DNA of 64,000 bases, from contig JAEZQK010000001.1 of assembly GCA_023413135.1 (NCBI GenBank), positions 1 to 64,000 on the forward strand, written 5' to 3'. The stretch comes from Bacillota bacterium (lineage in GTDB: Bacteria > Bacillota > Clostridia > Christensenellales > Aristaeellaceae). A program made the translations under genes and the position numbers. Shown here in pieces: positions 15,218 to 25,860 of the stretch (position 1 is its first letter; every line of letters begins with the position of its first letter). The notes beneath the pieces were generated by a model that was not told the origin of the DNA, ran no database searches, and saw only the letters and a program-made list of their open reading frames with translations.

Positions 15218-17371
15218 ATGGTCAGAAACTACCGGCTGAAGGACCTGGATTGCGCAAACTGCGCCATGAAGATCGGGCATGCGGTTAGCGCGCTGGCGGG
15301 CGTAAAAAATGCGCAGGTGCACTTTTCATCCCAGCGGCTGACGGTTGAATTCGCGGGGGAACCCGCCATGGAGATCGAGGCCCAAATCAGGGAAGCGGTC
15401 AAAACCATAGAGCCGGAAACGCAGGTTTTCATCTGGCAGGAGCAGACCGCAGGCGATGTGATAGAAGAAGAGAACAGCAAGCGGAAGGAATTCATTCAGG
15501 CCTTCATGGCCGTGGGCGCCTCCCTGATGCTTTTGATGGCGGGAGTATTATTGGGATCCGTTTGGCCGCTGGGCGAAACGCTGCTTCTAATAGCCGCTTA
15601 TCTTTTGGTTGGTTTCCCGGTGGTAAAAACGGCGTTTTTGCGCTTGAAAGGCGGACAGACGCTGGATGAGACGTTGCTGATGACCATTGCCACCCTGGGC
15701 GCCTGGGCGCTGAACGAAGGCATGGAAGCGGCGGCGGTCATGTTGTTTTACCGCGTGGGTGAAACGCTGCAGGACATGGCGGTTTTGAAAGGCCGCTCCG
15801 ATTTGCGGGCGCTGTCGAAGCTGGTAAGCGATACGGCCCACGTAGTGCTTCAAGAAGTGGTGGATATGCCTACCGCTGCCGTGCAGCCGGGCGACATCCT
15901 GGAGGTGCGCACGGGGGAGCGGGTACCCGTGGACGGGGAAATCATTCTTGGCCACAGCGCGCTGGACCTTTCCGCGCTTACCGGCGAATCGGTTCCGGTA
16001 AGCTGCTCGCCGGGGGATAAGGTGCTCTCCGGCAGCCAGAACACGGGGGCGCTGATCCGTATCCTGTGTCAAAGGCCCGCCGCCGAAAGCACCGTTGCCC
16101 GCATCCTGCGTCTGACACGGGAGGAGGCTGCCAAAAAGGCTGCTCCGGAACGGTTCCTGGGTAAGTTTGCCGCCGTGTATACCCCGGTGGTGGTGGCCGT
16201 GGCCGCTTTGATCTTTCTTCTGCCGCCCATTTTCGGGCTGGGCAGCTTCGCGGACTGGGGCTACCGGGCGCTGCTGCTGCTTATGATCAGCTGCCCCTGC
16301 GCGCTGGTTTTGTCCGTTCCCCTGGGGTACGTGGCCGGGATGGGCGACAGTGCCCGCCGGGGGCTTCTTATAAAGGGCGGCGCGGCGCTGGAAGCGCTGG
16401 CAAAGGTGAACGCGCTGGCCCTGGACAAAACGGGCACATTGACGGAAGGCGTGTTCCGCCTGCAGGCGGTGCATCCGGCCCAGGGCATCCCGCAGGATGA
16501 ACTGATGGAAGCCTCCCTTCATGCGGAAAGCAAAGCCCAGCATCCCCTGGCCCGCAGCATCGTTACGTCCCGGGAGGCCCAGGAGTGGCTTTCCTCCCAT
16601 TCCATTTTACAGAGGATGGAAACGTATGAAGAGATCCCCGGCAAGGGCGTCCGGTTAAAGGAAGACGGGCGTGAAATATTGTGCGGCAGCCACAGCCTGC
16701 TTTGGGATAACGGTATTGAGGTTCCCAAGGAACATGCGGACGATCAGGTGCATACAGCGGAAAACGGGCGGTATCTGGGCAGCTTCCAGTTGAACGATGC
16801 CTTGCGGAAAGAGGCTCCCCATGTTCTTGCCCAGCTGTATCATCTGGATGTGGGCTCCGTTACCGTGCTGACGGGCGATTCGGAAATCGGCGCGCAGGCG
16901 GTTAAAAATCTTCCCAACATATCCAATGTGCACGCCGGTCTTTTGCCGGAGGGCAAGGTAAGCGCCGTCAAGGAAATCGCCGCCTCCGGCCGCCGTGTGG
17001 CCTTTGTGGGGGATGGCATCAACGATGCGCCCGTGCTGGCCGCGGCCCATGTGGGCATCGCCATGGGCGGTATCGGCAGCCAGGCCGCCATGGAAGCTGC
17101 GGATTGTGTTCTGGCGGCCGGTACGCTGAACGCTTTACCGGAAGGGATGAAAACCGCCAGGCGCACCGCCTTTATCGTGCGGGTGAACGTGATCCTTGCC
17201 CTGGCGATCAAACTCCTGGTGATGGCACTGGGCATCGCGGGCGTAGCCAATATGTGGCTGGCGGTGATCGCGGATGTGGGCGTGTCTCTGCTATGCGTGC
17301 TCCTGACGGGCACCATCCGCCTGGGGAGGTCTTCACGCCAGATACAGCCGCAGATAAATGCAATGTCCTAA
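15218..17371 (+). CDS. Heavy-metal translocating P1B-type ATPase (Zn/Cd/Pb type)
   Basis: A 717-residue membrane pump. Residues 1-70 hold one heavy-metal-associated domain with CxxC (RLKDLDCANCAMKIGHAV). The cytoplasmic actuator loop has LTGESVPV. TM6 has the CPC motif (MISCPCALVLSVPLG, ~355-370), followed by the phosphorylation site DKTGTLTEG, the SEHPLA-like AQHPLA and the hinge GDGINDAPVLAAAHVGIAMG. The HP locus and CPC assign it to the P1B class, and CPCAL with a single HMA domain favours zinc/cadmium/lead export over copper. The ATG at 15218 follows GGAAGGAAGGCGG. It is monocistronic, driven by the doubly operated promoter just upstream. Confidence 0.95.
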   Translation: MVRNYRLKDLDCANCAMKIGHAVSALAGVKNAQVHFSSQRLTVEFAGEPAMEIEAQIREAVKTIEPETQVFIWQEQTAGDVIEEENSKRKEFIQAFMAVGASLMLLMAGVLLGSVWPLGETLLLIAAYLLVGFPVVKTAFLRLKGGQTLDETLLMTIATLGAWALNEGMEAAAVMLFYRVGETLQDMAVLKGRSDLRALSKLVSDTAHVVLQEVVDMPTAAVQPGDILEVRTGERVPVDGEIILGHSALDLSALTGESVPVSCSPGDKVLSGSQNTGALIRILCQRPAAESTVARILRLTREEAAKKAAPERFLGKFAAVYTPVVVAVAALIFLLPPIFGLGSFADWGYRALLLLMISCPCALVLSVPLGYVAGMGDSARRGLLIKGGAALEALAKVNALALDKTGTLTEGVFRLQAVHPAQGIPQDELMEASLHAESKAQHPLARSIVTSREAQEWLSSHSILQRMETYEEIPGKGVRLKEDGREILCGSHSLLWDNGIEVPKEHADDQVHTAENGRYLGSFQLNDALRKEAPHVLAQLYHLDVGSVTVLTGDSEIGAQAVKNLPNISNVHAGLLPEGKVSAVKEIAASGRRVAFVGDGINDAPVLAAAHVGIAMGGIGSQAAMEAADCVLAAGTLNALPEGMKTARRTAFIVRVNVILALAIKLLVMALGIAGVANMWLAVIADVGVSLLCVLLTGTIRLGRSSRQIQPQINAMS

Positions 17372-17379
17372 TAGTTTAT

Positions 17380-17405
17380 AGCCGGCCATGAATTCATGGC
17401 CGGCT
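17380..17405. terminator. Perfect 26-bp palindromic terminator
   Basis: AGCCGGCCATG / CATGGCCGGCT around AATT lies 8 nt after the ATPase stop and 31 nt before the stop of the convergent giant gene. CCTTTG follows on the plus strand. It probably serves both. Confidence 0.7.
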
Positions 17406-17436
17406 CCTTTGCAGTGTGTTAAACTTCATTCTCTGA

Positions 17437-20400
17437 TCATGGTTTTGCGGAAACGATCACGGAATATAGACTGTATACATTTGTTGTCCCAACCAGCCGC
17501 CAGGCCCGCACCTTATAGTAGCAGGTCTTGCCGGCAGTGAGATTTGTATCGGCAAAGCTTACCGATGAGGTCTGCGCCAACATCAAGTATGAACCATAGC
17601 GGGAAGCAGCGCGGTACACCTCGTACCCCGTAGCGCCGGCTACCTCTCCCCAGGAGATTTGGACGCTCAAGTTGGAGACCGGCGCCGCTTTGACAGACGA
17701 TGGTTTGGCAAGAATGGGATTTGCAGACTTGACGGATGAATAGCCGCCATACATTGCCGTGCCGTCCACGACGCATTTGGCCCGCATCTTGTAATAGTAG
17801 GTCGTGTAGGTGGCAAGCTCCGTATCGGTATAGCCGGTCCCGGTTGATGATCCAATTTGGGTATACTCGCCGTATTTGGAGACGGCACGGTAGATTTCAT
17901 ATTCCGCCGCGCCGGCAACGGTTCTCCAGGTGAGCCTGACGCTGTCATGGCCTAAAGCGGAAACCTTTAGCGAGGGCGTTCTGATCCTTGCAAACTCCGC
18001 CTTCAGCTTGCGGCTATTTAAAACGGTAAACTTGTATTCGATGCTGGTGGATACGGTGGTTCTGCCTTCCAGCCACCGCACGAACCGGTACCCCGGTTTG
18101 GGAATGGCCGTAAGGGTGATTTCCTCGCCGCTTTTGTATTCGCCCGCTCCTATGACCGTGCCGTACCTTGTGCTGCTCGGCCTGGCCGTAATCGTAGTCA
18201 AAATGGGCTTTGCCGACCTTACGGATGAATAGCCGCCATACATTGCCGTGCCGTCTACAACGCACTTGGCACGCACCTTGTAATAGTAGGTCGTGTAAGC
18301 GGTAAGCTCCGTATCGGTATAGCCGGTTCCGGTTGATGTTCCAATTTGGGTATACTCGCCGTATTTGGAGACGGCACGGTAGATTTCATATTCCGCCGCA
18401 CCGGAAACAGCTCTCCAGGTGAGCGCGATGCTGTCATGGCTTACCGCGGAGGCCCGCAAATAAGGCGCCCCGATCCTTGCAAACTCCGCCTTCAGCTTGC
18501 GGCTGTTTAAGACGGTAAACCGGTATTCCACGCTTACGGATACGGTGGTCCTGCCTTCCAGCCACCTAACGAACCGGTATCCCGGTTTAGGAATGGCCGT
18601 GAGGGTGATTTCCGCGCCGCTTGCGTATTTGCCCGCTCCGGTGACCGAGCCGTATCTTGTGCTGTTCGGCTTGGCTGTAATCGTATTTGGAACGGGCTTT
18701 GCCGACCTGACGGACGAATGGCTGCCATACGTTGCCGTGCCGCCAGCTAAGCATATGGCCCGCACCTTGTAATAGTAAGTTATGTCGGTAGTAAGCCCCA
18801 CGTCGGTGTAGCCGGTCCCGGTTGTTGTTGCAATTTGGGTATACTGGCCGTATCTGGAGGCGGTACGGTAGACTTCATATTCCACCGCGCCGGCAACGGC
18901 TCCCCAGGTGAGTATTATGCTGTCGTGGCCCGCCACAGAAATCTTCAGGTAGGGTTTCCCGATCTTTGCAAATTCCGCCTTCAGCGTGCGGTCTTTGCCG
19001 ACGGTGAACTGGTATTCTGCGCTTGTGGATACGGTGGTCCTGCCTTCCAGCCAGCGAACGAACCGGTATCCCGGCTTGGGAATGGCAGTGAGGGTGATGA
19101 CCGTCTCACAGGCATGGCTGCCCGTTCCCGTAACCAAGCCGTATCTTGTGCTGTTCGGCTTGGCCGAAATCGTATAATTAACGGTTGACGTCCACCTGGC
19201 ATACAGCGTGATGTTTTGGGTCACCTTTTCGGTGGCGAAGTTCCAGGCATTTTGACAGGCGGCTTCCTTGTACCAGCCGCTGAAGGTATAGCCTGGGCGG
19301 GCGGGGTCGGCGGGCGCGCTGATGGTGGCATCATATTGCGTCGCCGTGGAGGGAACCTCGCTGCCGCCCAGGCTTAAAAAAGTGACCGTATAGGGATTCG
19401 CAAGCCAGCTTGCATACAGCGTGATGTTTTGGGTTACCTTTTCGGTGGCGAAGTTCCAGGCATTTTGGCAGGCGGCTTCCTTGTACCAGCCGCCGAAGGT
19501 ATAGCCTGGGCGGGCGGGGCCGGCGGGCGCGCTGATGGTGGCATCATATTGCGCCGCCGTGGAGGGAACCTCGCTGCCGCCCAGGCTTAAAAAGGTGACC
19601 GTATAGGAATTCGCAAGCCAGCTTGCATACAGCGTGATGTTTTGGGTTACCTTTTCGGTGGCGAAGTTCCAGGCATTTTGGCAGGCGGCTTCCTTGTGCC
19701 AGCCGGCAAAGGTATAGCCGGTCCTTACAGGATTTGCGGGCACGCTGATGGTGGCATCATATTGCGCCGTCTTGGAGGGAACCACGCTTCCGCTCTGGCT
19801 ATTGAAGGTGACGGTATAGGCATTCACCAACCACCTGGCATACAGCGTGATGTTTTGGGTCACCGTGCCGGTGGCGAAGTTCCAGGCGTTTGTACAGGCC
19901 GCTTCCTTATACCAGCCGCCAAAGGCATAGCCGGTCCTTACGGGATTGGCGGGCGCTATGATGGTGGCATCATATTCCGTTGCCATGGAGGGAACCGCGC
20001 TTCCGCCCTGGCTTAAAAAGGTGACCGTATAGGCATTCACCAGCCACCTGGCATACAGCGTGATGTTGGACGTTACGGTGTCGTTAGCGAAGCTCCAAGC
20101 ACTTACGCAAGCGGCTTCCTTGTACCAGCCGGCGAAGGCATAGCCGGTCCTAACGGGATTGCCGGGTGCGCTGATGGTGCTGTTGTATTGCGCCGCCTTG
20201 GAGGGAACCGCGCTTCCACCCAGGCTTAAAAAGGTGACCGTATAGGCATTCACCAGCCACCTGGCATACAGCGTGATGCTTTGGGTCACCTTGCCGGTGG
20301 CAAAGTTCCAGGCATTTGTACAGGCCGCTTCCTTATACCAGCCGCCGAAGGTATAGCCGGTCCTTACTGGATTGCCGGGCGCGCTGATGGTGGTATCGTA

Positions 20401-23400
20401 CAGGGAGGTCCTTACGGGAACGGCGCTCCCGCCCTGGCTTGAGAAGGTGACGGTATAGGAATTTCTCGTCCACCCGGCATACAGCGTTGTCGTGCCCGTC
20501 ACCGTATCAATGTCAAAATTCCAGGCGTTTTGGCAGGCCGGCTCCCTGTACCAGCCGCTGAAGGTATAACCGGTCCTTGTTGGATTGCCGGGCGCGCTGA
20601 TGGTGGTGTCGTACAGGGCGGTCCTTACGGGAACGGCGCTCCCGCCCTGGCTATCTAGGGTGACGGTATAGGAATTTCTCGTCCACCCGGCGTACAGCGT
20701 TGTCGTACCCATCACCGTATCAGTGTCAAAATTCCAGGCGTTTTGGCAGGCCGGCTCCCTGTACCAGCCGTTGAAGGTATAGCCGGTCCTTGTAGGATTG
20801 GTGGGCGCGCTGATGGTGGTATCATATTCCGTTGCCGTGGAGGGAACTTTGCTTCCATCCTGGCTTTCAAAGGTGACCGTATAGGTATTCACCAGCCAGC
20901 TTGCATACAGCGTGATGTTTTGGGTCACCTTATCGATTGCGAAGCTCCAGGCGTTTGTACAGGCCGCTTCCGTATACCAGCCGCCGAAGGTATAGCCGGT
21001 CCTTGTGGGATTGCCGGGCGCGCTGACGGTGGTGTCGTATAGGGCGGTCCTTACGGGAACGGCGCTCCCGCCCTGGCTATCGAGGGTGACGGTATAGGAA
21101 TTTCTCGTCCACCCGGCGTACAGCGTTGTCGTACCCATCACCGTATCGGTTTCAAAATTCCAGGCGTTTTGGCAGGCCGGCTCCCTGTACCAGCCGTTGA
21201 AGGTATAGCCGGTCCTTGTAGGATTTGCAGGCGCGATGATGGTGGTATCATATTCCGTTGCCGTGGAGGGAACTGTGCTTCCGTCCTGGCTTTCAAAGGT
21301 GACCGTATAGGTATTTACCAGCCAGCTTGCATACAGCGTGATGTTTTGAGTCACCTTATCGATTGCGAAGTTCCAGGTGTTTGTACAGGCCGCTTCCTTA
21401 TACCAGCCGCCGAAGGTATAGCCGGTCCTTGTGGGATTGGCGGGTGCGCTGACGGTGGTATCGTACAAGGCGGTCCCTACGGGAACGGCGCTCCCGCCCT
21501 GGCTATCGAGGGTAACGGTATAGGAATTTCTCGTCCACCCGGCGTAAAGCGTTGTCGTGCCCGTCACCGTATCAGTTTCAAAATTCCAGGCGTTTTGGCT
21601 GGCCGCTTCCTTATACCAGCCGCTGAGGGTATGGCCCAGGCGGGTGGGAGCGGCAGGGGCGCTGACGGTTTCATCGTATGGCACCGTCGTGGAAGGTACA
21701 TCGCTTCCGCCCTGGCTGTCAAAATGGACGATGCAGGTGAAGCCTGCCAAAAGATGAATATCCGATGCGAACACGCTGATGTCTAATTCGGCTTCCTCTA
21801 TAAACAGCGGTACATTTTCTGCCGCCCAGCCGATAACGCTTGCGCCGGTCTCGGGGGTTGCCACGGCGGTTTGCCCCCCCGTTGTAAGATCAAGCACCAG
21901 CGATACATAGCCGCTGCCCAGCGCGGTAAGCTCCAAGATATGCCCCCAGAGCATGGTTTTAAGTGCCCTCAGCGGGTTGCCGCCGCAGTCAAGAGCCTCA
22001 AGATTCGTGTTTCCGCTAAGGTCCAAATGCGTCAGCCGGTTGTTTGAGCATGACAGGCCATACAAATAGCCGCAGCCGCTTACATCCAGCGAGGTAAGCA
22101 GGTTGTTGCCGCACGCTAAACCTTCCAGCCGCGGCTGGGTACCCATGGTCAGGGACGTAAGCCGGTTATTGGCGCATTTTACCTCTGCCAGCACCGTATT
22201 GCCGCTCAGGTCCAGCGCTGAGATCTGATTGTTGGAGCAATTCAGATCTGTGAGCGACGCAAGGCCGCTCAGATCCAGCGATGAGATGTTATTATTGGAA
22301 CAATTAAGCTCAAAAAGCGATGAGAGGCCGCTTACATCCAGCGCGGTTAGCTGATTGTTGAAGCAATCAAGCGTTGCCAGCGCCGTGGATCCGCTTACAT
22401 TCAAAGAGGTGAGCTGATTATCATTTACAACGAGGAAGCGCAGCGCGGGAAGGTTGCCCGCGTTAAGGGATGTGAGCCGGTTCCCTTCACAAACGATATC
22501 TGCCAAAGCCGTGCAGCCGCTTATATTCAGGGATTCCAGCAGATTATTGTGGCAATAAAGATGCTTCAGTTTGGCAAGACCGCTTGCATCCAGCGCGGTT
22601 AACTGATTGTTTTGGCAATCAATCGTTTCCAGCTTCGCGGACCTGCTCACATTCAAGGAAGCGAGCCGGTTATCATACGCTTGAAGATTGCGCAGCTCGG
22701 GAAGATTGCTGGCGTCCAGGGTTGTGAGCCGGTTGTTTATGCAACTGAGATTTGCCAGCGCCGTGCAGCCGCTGATATTCAGCGATTCCAGCAGATTGTT
22801 GTTGCAGGAAAGGCTCCACAGGTTGGCAGAGCCGCTCACGTCAAGCGATGTCAGTTGGTTGTTGGGACATACAAGCTGCTGTAAAGCCGTATTTGCGTTT
22901 ATAACCAGGGAGGTCAGCCGGTTGTTTTCAGCGTATACCGTGCGTAGCGCGGCGGCGCCGCTTATGTTCAGCGAGGTTAGTTGGTTGTTATAGCAATGCA
23001 AGCCGGTCAAGGCCGAAAACCCGCTGACATCAAGATTGCCGGCAAGGGAGTAATTGGCCCAGCCGATATAGGTGACACGTCTTGGATTGCCGTTGTTCCA
23101 AGTGACCTCTGACCATGTAGCGGGGTTGTTCGGGTTATAGCCCAATCGCTGGGCGTTCGTCTGGCCCCCGGAGGACTGGTTCAGGAAGGCCCTGAGCTTG
23201 GCATAATCATTGTCATCGAAACCTTCCAGATGAACCGCGTCTGTAATTGTAATCAGGAGCGCCGCCGCATCGCCCACATCAAATTCGATGGTCAATTCCA
23301 GGGCGCCAACAGGCTGGGAGGCCAGATATTCCTGCCGGATGTGCAGGAGGCCGTCTGTGATGAAGTAGCTTTCCGTCCCGATGGAAACTCCGCCCGCTTT

Positions 23401-25860
23401 GATATCGGCTACCATGGTGGCATCGTTTAAGCTTATGCGGGTCCATATATCCACCGGGTTGAAAAGGTAAAAGGTCGCGGCGGCAGGATCGATGGTGGCG
23501 CTGACGGGCGGCGGTGGCGTGGTATCGGTGATGGTAATGGTAAGCGATGCCGGGCTGCCCGCGTCAAATTGAACGGAAAGCATCAGCCCGCTCCCCGACT
23601 GGGACGCCAAATACTCCTTTTTGATTGTCAGGGTGTTTCCGCTTACGCTGTAGTTTTCCGCACCGATGGAGGTTCCGCCCGCTTTGATGTCCGTTACCGC
23701 TGTGGCGCCGTTCCAGGTAATGGTGGTTGCCACATCCGCCTGGTTTTCCGGATTCTTGTCAAAGCTTCCGGAGGATGGATCGATGACGACATTCACCTCC
23801 GGGGGTGTGGTATCGGTGATGTCTATGTTCAACAACGCCGGGTCGCCAACGTCAAACTCGACGATCAGTGTCCACAAGCCTGTCGCCCAGGTTTGCAGAT
23901 ACTCCTTTTTGACCGTCAGGGTGTTATCGCTTAAGCTGTAGTTTTCCGTGCCGATGGAGGTTCCGACCACTGTAACGTCCGTTATCGCTGTGGCGTCGTT
24001 CCAGGTGATGGTTGCGGTAACATCAACAGGGGTGTACAGGTCGAAGGATGCGGTTTCCGGATCGATGGTGGCGCTTACCGGCGGCGGCGTGTTATCGATG
24101 ATGTCTATGGAAAATTCCAGCGGGTCGCCCACGTCAAACGCTATGGTCAGATCAAGGGTGCCATCCGGCTGGGCGGCCAGATATTCCTTTTTGACCGTCA
24201 GGGTATTTCCGCTTACATCGTAGCTTTCCGTGCCGATGGAGGTTCCCCCCGCTGTAACGCCCGTTACCGCTGTGGCATCGTTCCAGGTGATTACGGTCGT
24301 CACATCCGCCTGGTTTTCCGGGTTCTTGTCAAATTCCGCGTACGTATGATCAATCTCGGCGCCCATCGTGGAATCTGTGGTTTGTATAAGCAGTCCCGCC
24401 GGACTGCCTGCGTTGAACTCTATGGTTAACGTATAGTTCGACCAGGCCGGCAGGGAGGTCAAAAACTCTTTTTTGACCGTCAGGGTGTTCCCGCTGACAG
24501 AGTAGTTGTCCGTGCCGATGGAGGTTCCGCCCAGCTTGACATCGGCAACCGCCGAGGATTCGTTCCAGGTGATGGTGATCTGGGCATCCGCCTGATAGCG
24601 CGGGTTCATGTCAAAGGTGATGGATGCCGGATTGATCTGGGCGCCCATCGTGGTATTGGTGATGTTAATCATCAGCATCGCCGGGGCGCCCACGTCAAAT
24701 CCCACGTTGAGCATCAGGGGGGGCACTTCCGGCTGGGATGCAAGAAATTCTTTTTTTATCGTCAGGATGTCGCCGGTCACGCTGTAGTAGTATGCGGCAA
24801 TGGGCGTTCCAGACACGAGGTCGCCCGCCTTGAGCTCCGTTACCGAATGCGCGTCGTTCCACATAATGATGAACTGCATATCTGCCGGGGCGTTCTTGTC
24901 AAAGGTTCCGAACGGCGGGAGGAGCATGGCGTTATTCGGCGGCGTGGAATCATCAATGGCAATGGTCAGCGTGGCTGGCTCGCCTGTATTAAACTCGATG
25001 GAGAGCACAAGGCTGCCCTTGGGCTGGGTGGCCAGATATTCCTTTTTGATGGCCAGGGTGTTTCCGCTGATAGCGTAGCTGCCCGCGCCGATGGAGGAGC
25101 CGTCGGCCGTGACGTCGGTGACCAACGAGGCGCTGTTCCAGGTGATGGCAGCAGTTACATCCGCCTGATAGATCGGGTTCTTGTCAAAAGCCCCGGTGGT
25201 GGGGCTGATGGTGGCGCTTACCGGCGTGTTATCGGTGATGGCAATGGTCAGCGTCGCTGAATCGCCCGCAGCAAATTCGATGGTAAGCGTAAGGGCGCCC
25301 TCCGGCTGGGAGGCCAAATAGCCCTGCTTGATTGTCAGGGTGGTTCCGTCTACTTCATAGTTTCCCGTGCCGATGGAGGAACCGCCGGCCGTGACGTCTG
25401 TTACAGATTCGGCGTCGTTCAAGGTAATGGCAACAGCAACATCATGCGGGTCGTATTTATCAAATTCCGCCGACGTTGGGCTGATGGTGGCGCTCACCGG
25501 CGTGGAATCTTCAATGGTAATGGTCAGCGTCGCCGAATCGCCCACAGCAAATTCGATGGTAAGTACAAGGCTGCCCTCTGGCTGGGAGGCCAGATATCCC
25601 TGCTTGATTGTCAGGGTGGTTCTGTCTACTTCATAGTTTCCCGTCCCGATGGACGTTCCACCCGCCGTGACGCCTGTTACGGATTCGGCGTTGTTCAAGG
25701 TAATGGCAACAGCAACATTATGCGGGTCGTATTTATCAAATTCCGCCGACGTTGGGCTGATGGTGGCGCTCACCGGCTCGGATAATGCACGCTGTGGCAG
25801 CATCCCCAGCACCATTATTGCCACCAGCATAACCGACAGGAATTTTCTCGCCGCTTTCAT
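17437..25860 (-). CDS. Giant secreted repeat protein: X2, LRR, InlB-type and FN3 modules
   Basis: A 2807-residue predicted extracellular protein. The start at 25860 (GGAAGGAG, 7 nt) gives the signal peptide MKAARKFLSVMLVAIMVLGM, cut near 29; the longer frame upstream lacks a site. In order: nine X2/CBM-like Ig modules of about 92 residues (30-870; FDKN, GNTLTIKKEYL, LTIEF motifs); a leucine-rich-repeat block (~945-1315; L.C.NNQLTSLDVSG units with Cys); twelve Listeria-Bacteroides/InlB B-type repeats of about 70 residues (~1375-2220; YTVTF, RTGYTFGGWYKEAAC, ITLYA.W); three units joining a divergent InlB repeat to an FN3 domain, and a last FN3 domain (2220-2807). No LPXTG, SLH or other anchor is seen. 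Probably an adhesin or matrix protein. Several InlB repeats are nearly identical in DNA, indicating recent tandem duplication or conversion. Confidence 0.9.
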   Translation of the reverse strand: MKAARKFLSVMLVAIMVLGMLPQRALSEPVSATISPTSAEFDKYDPHNVAVAITLNNAESVTGVTAGGTSIGTGNYEVDRTTLTIKQGYLASQPEGSLVLTIEFAVGDSATLTITIEDSTPVSATISPTSAEFDKYDPHDVAVAITLNDAESVTDVTAGGSSIGTGNYEVDGTTLTIKQGYLASQPEGALTLTIEFAAGDSATLTIAITDNTPVSATISPTTGAFDKNPIYQADVTAAITWNSASLVTDVTADGSSIGAGSYAISGNTLAIKKEYLATQPKGSLVLSIEFNTGEPATLTIAIDDSTPPNNAMLLPPFGTFDKNAPADMQFIIMWNDAHSVTELKAGDLVSGTPIAAYYYSVTGDILTIKKEFLASQPEVPPLMLNVGFDVGAPAMLMINITNTTMGAQINPASITFDMNPRYQADAQITITWNESSAVADVKLGGTSIGTDNYSVSGNTLTVKKEFLTSLPAWSNYTLTIEFNAGSPAGLLIQTTDSTMGAEIDHTYAEFDKNPENQADVTTVITWNDATAVTGVTAGGTSIGTESYDVSGNTLTVKKEYLAAQPDGTLDLTIAFDVGDPLEFSIDIIDNTPPPVSATIDPETASFDLYTPVDVTATITWNDATAITDVTVVGTSIGTENYSLSDNTLTVKKEYLQTWATGLWTLIVEFDVGDPALLNIDITDTTPPEVNVVIDPSSGSFDKNPENQADVATTITWNGATAVTDIKAGGTSIGAENYSVSGNTLTIKKEYLASQSGSGLMLSVQFDAGSPASLTITITDTTPPPPVSATIDPAAATFYLFNPVDIWTRISLNDATMVADIKAGGVSIGTESYFITDGLLHIRQEYLASQPVGALELTIEFDVGDAAALLITITDAVHLEGFDDNDYAKLRAFLNQSSGGQTNAQRLGYNPNNPATWSEVTWNNGNPRRVTYIGWANYSLAGNLDVSGFSALTGLHCYNNQLTSLNISGAAALRTVYAENNRLTSLVINANTALQQLVCPNNQLTSLDVSGSANLWSLSCNNNLLESLNISGCTALANLSCINNRLTTLDASNLPELRNLQAYDNRLASLNVSRSAKLETIDCQNNQLTALDASGLAKLKHLYCHNNLLESLNISGCTALADIVCEGNRLTSLNAGNLPALRFLVVNDNQLTSLNVSGSTALATLDCFNNQLTALDVSGLSSLFELNCSNNNISSLDLSGLASLTDLNCSNNQISALDLSGNTVLAEVKCANNRLTSLTMGTQPRLEGLACGNNLLTSLDVSGCGYLYGLSCSNNRLTHLDLSGNTNLEALDCGGNPLRALKTMLWGHILELTALGSGYVSLVLDLTTGGQTAVATPETGASVIGWAAENVPLFIEEAELDISVFASDIHLLAGFTCIVHFDSQGGSDVPSTTVPYDETVSAPAAPTRLGHTLSGWYKEAASQNAWNFETDTVTGTTTLYAGWTRNSYTVTLDSQGGSAVPVGTALYDTTVSAPANPTRTGYTFGGWYKEAACTNTWNFAIDKVTQNITLYASWLVNTYTVTFESQDGSTVPSTATEYDTTIIAPANPTRTGYTFNGWYREPACQNAWNFETDTVMGTTTLYAGWTRNSYTVTLDSQGGSAVPVRTALYDTTVSAPGNPTRTGYTFGGWYTEAACTNAWSFAIDKVTQNITLYASWLVNTYTVTFESQDGSKVPSTATEYDTTISAPTNPTRTGYTFNGWYREPACQNAWNFDTDTVMGTTTLYAGWTRNSYTVTLDSQGGSAVPVRTALYDTTISAPGNPTRTGYTFSGWYREPACQNAWNFDIDTVTGTTTLYAGWTRNSYTVTFSSQGGSAVPVRTSLYDTTISAPGNPVRTGYTFGGWYKEAACTNAWNFATGKVTQSITLYARWLVNAYTVTFLSLGGSAVPSKAAQYNSTISAPGNPVRTGYAFAGWYKEAACVSAWSFANDTVTSNITLYARWLVNAYTVTFLSQGGSAVPSMATEYDATIIAPANPVRTGYAFGGWYKEAACTNAWNFATGTVTQNITLYARWLVNAYTVTFNSQSGSVVPSKTAQYDATISVPANPVRTGYTFAGWHKEAACQNAWNFATEKVTQNITLYASWLANSYTVTFLSLGGSEVPSTAAQYDATISAPAGPARPGYTFGGWYKEAACQNAWNFATEKVTQNITLYASWLANPYTVTFLSLGGSEVPSTATQYDATISAPADPARPGYTFSGWYKEAACQNAWNFATEKVTQNITLYARWTSTVNYTISAKPNSTRYGLVTGTGSHACETVITLTAIPKPGYRFVRWLEGRTTVSTSAEYQFTVGKDRTLKAEFAKIGKPYLKISVAGHDSIILTWGAVAGAVEYEVYRTASRYGQYTQIATTTGTGYTDVGLTTDITYYYKVRAICLAGGTATYGSHSSVRSAKPVPNTITAKPNSTRYGSVTGAGKYASGAEITLTAIPKPGYRFVRWLEGRTTVSVSVEYRFTVLNSRKLKAEFARIGAPYLRASAVSHDSIALTWRAVSGAAEYEIYRAVSKYGEYTQIGTSTGTGYTDTELTAYTTYYYKVRAKCVVDGTAMYGGYSSVRSAKPILTTITARPSSTRYGTVIGAGEYKSGEEITLTAIPKPGYRFVRWLEGRTTVSTSIEYKFTVLNSRKLKAEFARIRTPSLKVSALGHDSVRLTWRTVAGAAEYEIYRAVSKYGEYTQIGSSTGTGYTDTELATYTTYYYKMRAKCVVDGTAMYGGYSSVKSANPILAKPSSVKAAPVSNLSVQISWGEVAGATGYEVYRAASRYGSYLMLAQTSSVSFADTNLTAGKTCYYKVRAWRLVGTTNVYSLYSVIVSAKP

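Noticed and set aside
19190..21740. Regularly spaced repeats of about 210 bp that could be taken for a CRISPR-like array
   Set aside because: The units are coding InlB B-type repeats in one open frame; there are no short identical repeats with unique spacers.
19642..25785. Many plus-strand open frames across the giant gene, with repeated Gly/Ile-rich peptides
   Set aside because: They mirror the repeats on the opposite strand. Their internal repetition follows the InlB and X2 units and they lack ribosome sites.
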